Below, piece by piece: positions 63,143 to 64,000 of a stretch of 64,000 nt of DNA; the stretch's first letter is position 1; each line of letters starts with the position of its first letter. This stretch comes from [Eubacterium] cellulosolvens LD2006 (GTDB taxonomy: Bacteria; Bacillota; Clostridia; Lachnospirales; Lachnospiraceae). The notes below the pieces were generated by a model. The model did no database searches and was not told the DNA's origin. It was given only the letters and a program-made list of their open reading frames with translations. A program made the translations under genes and the position numbers. The stretch lies in NCBI RefSeq assembly GCF_000621585.1, contig NZ_JHXY01000005.1, forward strand, positions 186,001 through 250,000, written 5' to 3'.

Positions 63143-64000
63143 TCAAACAGCCGGATCGCTTCCGACGAATTTGGTCAGTTTATGGATGACCATCTCCGTT
63201 CCTTTTCGAATCACCTCATCCGACGCCCCTGCGATATGCGGAGTGATCGTCAGATTCGGCGCGGAAAGAAGCACACTGTCCGGCGGAAGCGGCTCCTGCT
63301 TTGCCACATCGATCGCGGCCGCGTCGATCTCGTGATTCTTTAACGCCCACGCGAGCGCTTCCTCATCGACCAGACCGCCTCTCGCCGCGTTGATGAACAG
63401 CGCATCCTTCTTCATCTGACGGAAACGATGGTAGCTCATCATGTCCCTGTTGTCCTTAGTCACCGGACAGTGAAGCGTCACGACATCCGACGTCTCCATC
63501 AGTTCATCAAGTGACACCTTCCGCACATTGTCGGAGATGTTGCTCTCGCCGCACATCGGATCGTAAACCAGAACATCCATGCCGAAAGCATTCGCTCTCT
63601 CGGCCACGGCACGTCCGATGTGTCCGTATCCGACGATGCCGATGGTCATAGATGAAAGACTTCTTCCTCTGAGCGCCACATACGGGCTGTCTTCGCCGAA
63701 TCCCCAGAGCGAGTCTCTGTACTCATCCGGGAGATAGAAGTCCTTGCCGATCAGGGTTCCGTCGTGAACCTGCCGGTTGCTCTTCTCGATGTTTCTCGCC
63801 CAGTCGAGCATGTAGCCGAAGATAACCTCTACGACAGCGTTGGCGTTTCTTCCGACATTGTTTTCGACACGAACGCCGAGTTCCTCAGCCTTCGGAAGAT
63901 CAATCACGGATTTGACGCCTCCTCTGCAGCAGACGATCAGTTTGAGCTTTTTCGCCGCCTCCAGAACATGAGCGTCTATGGTTTCAAACTCAGAAACCAG
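63143..64000 (-). CDS. D-isomer-specific 2-hydroxyacid dehydrogenase, 5'-truncated by window edge
   Basis: The frame is open to the right edge (in-frame codons upstream of a GTG at 63907 read ..AHVLEAAKKLKLIVCCRGGVKSVIDLPKA), so the N-terminus is outside. MTIGIVGYGHIGRAVAERANAFGMDVLVYDP is the NAD-binding motif; VTLHCPVTKDNRDMMSYHRFRQMKKDALFINAARGGLVDEEALAWAL holds the catalytic Arg region and the later HIAG the His. It probably reduces a keto acid or oxidises a hydroxyacid for the substrate of the neighbouring cytidylyltransferase; that is inference. Confidence 0.9.
   Translation of the reverse strand: MVSEFETIDAHVLEAAKKLKLIVCCRGGVKSVIDLPKAEELGVRVENNVGRNANAVVEVIFGYMLDWARNIEKSNRQVHDGTLIGKDFYLPDEYRDSLWGFGEDSPYVALRGRSLSSMTIGIVGYGHIGRAVAERANAFGMDVLVYDPMCGESNISDNVRKVSLDELMETSDVVTLHCPVTKDNRDMMSYHRFRQMKKDALFINAARGGLVDEEALAWALKNHEIDAAAIDVAKQEPLPPDSVLLSAPNLTITPHIAGASDEVIRKGTEMVIHKLTKFVGSDPAV

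Overview
The window looks like chromosome from a Gram-positive anaerobe of the Clostridia, most likely a Lachnospiraceae-type gut or plant-fibre degrader. The pointers are strong AGGAGG ribosome sites, a fused FeoA-FeoB, FMN and THF riboswitches, YesM/YesN-type two-component sensing, a GH9 cellulase with a Pro-Thr linker, a GH94 phosphorylase and Wzx/Wzy polysaccharide operons. Placement is by gene families only; no rRNA or tRNA gene was seen.

Left part (1-9.3 kb, minus strand): the 5' part of a GH94 phosphorylase gene, the riboflavin operon ribD-ribE-ribBA-ribH behind an FMN riboswitch, and a large SF1 helicase with a C-terminal Vsr-like nuclease domain that may be a stand-alone defence protein.

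Central part (9.5-32.4 kb, minus strand, about 21 genes, read from right to left): one long operon that mixes two pathways. One is an exopolysaccharide assembly line: Alg14/Alg13-like transferase pair, truncated priming transferase, Wzz/BY-kinase, several GT2 and DXD-type transferases, Wzy, Wzx and a GT2-pyruvyltransferase fusion. The other is a complete set of lasso-peptide genes of the paeninodin type: PqqD-like B1, nucleotidyltransferase N, transglutaminase-like protease B2, Asn-synthetase-like cyclase C, a 63-residue precursor A and an HPr-kinase-like K. K is fused to a glycosyltransferase. B1 lies 13 kb from B2, with polysaccharide genes between. The precursor has its own promoter and a strong terminator. 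This interleaved lasso-peptide/exopolysaccharide locus is the most novel feature of the window.

Sugar-use part (32.8-47.7 kb): a lacZ-type GH2 beta-galactosidase operon with a sugar ABC transporter and a YesM/YesN two-component system, a HAD phosphatase, and a secreted GH9 cellulase.

Housekeeping part (48-54.7 kb): pyrC, feoAB, folT with a THF riboswitch, and a PII-like small protein translationally coupled to a cation:proton antiporter.

Right end (54.7-64 kb): an XRE regulator, a large multi-pass membrane protein, and a second cell-surface glycan cluster (GT2, a second NTP_transf_5 protein, an LCP ligase with a polyhistidine run, a Wzy-like protein, an IspD/TarI-like cytidylyltransferase and a 2-hydroxyacid dehydrogenase that runs off the edge).

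The intergenic regions carry a dispersed repeat family (three long copies plus several hairpin-only copies) and a separate structured element of about 326 bp bounded by terminal inverted repeats.
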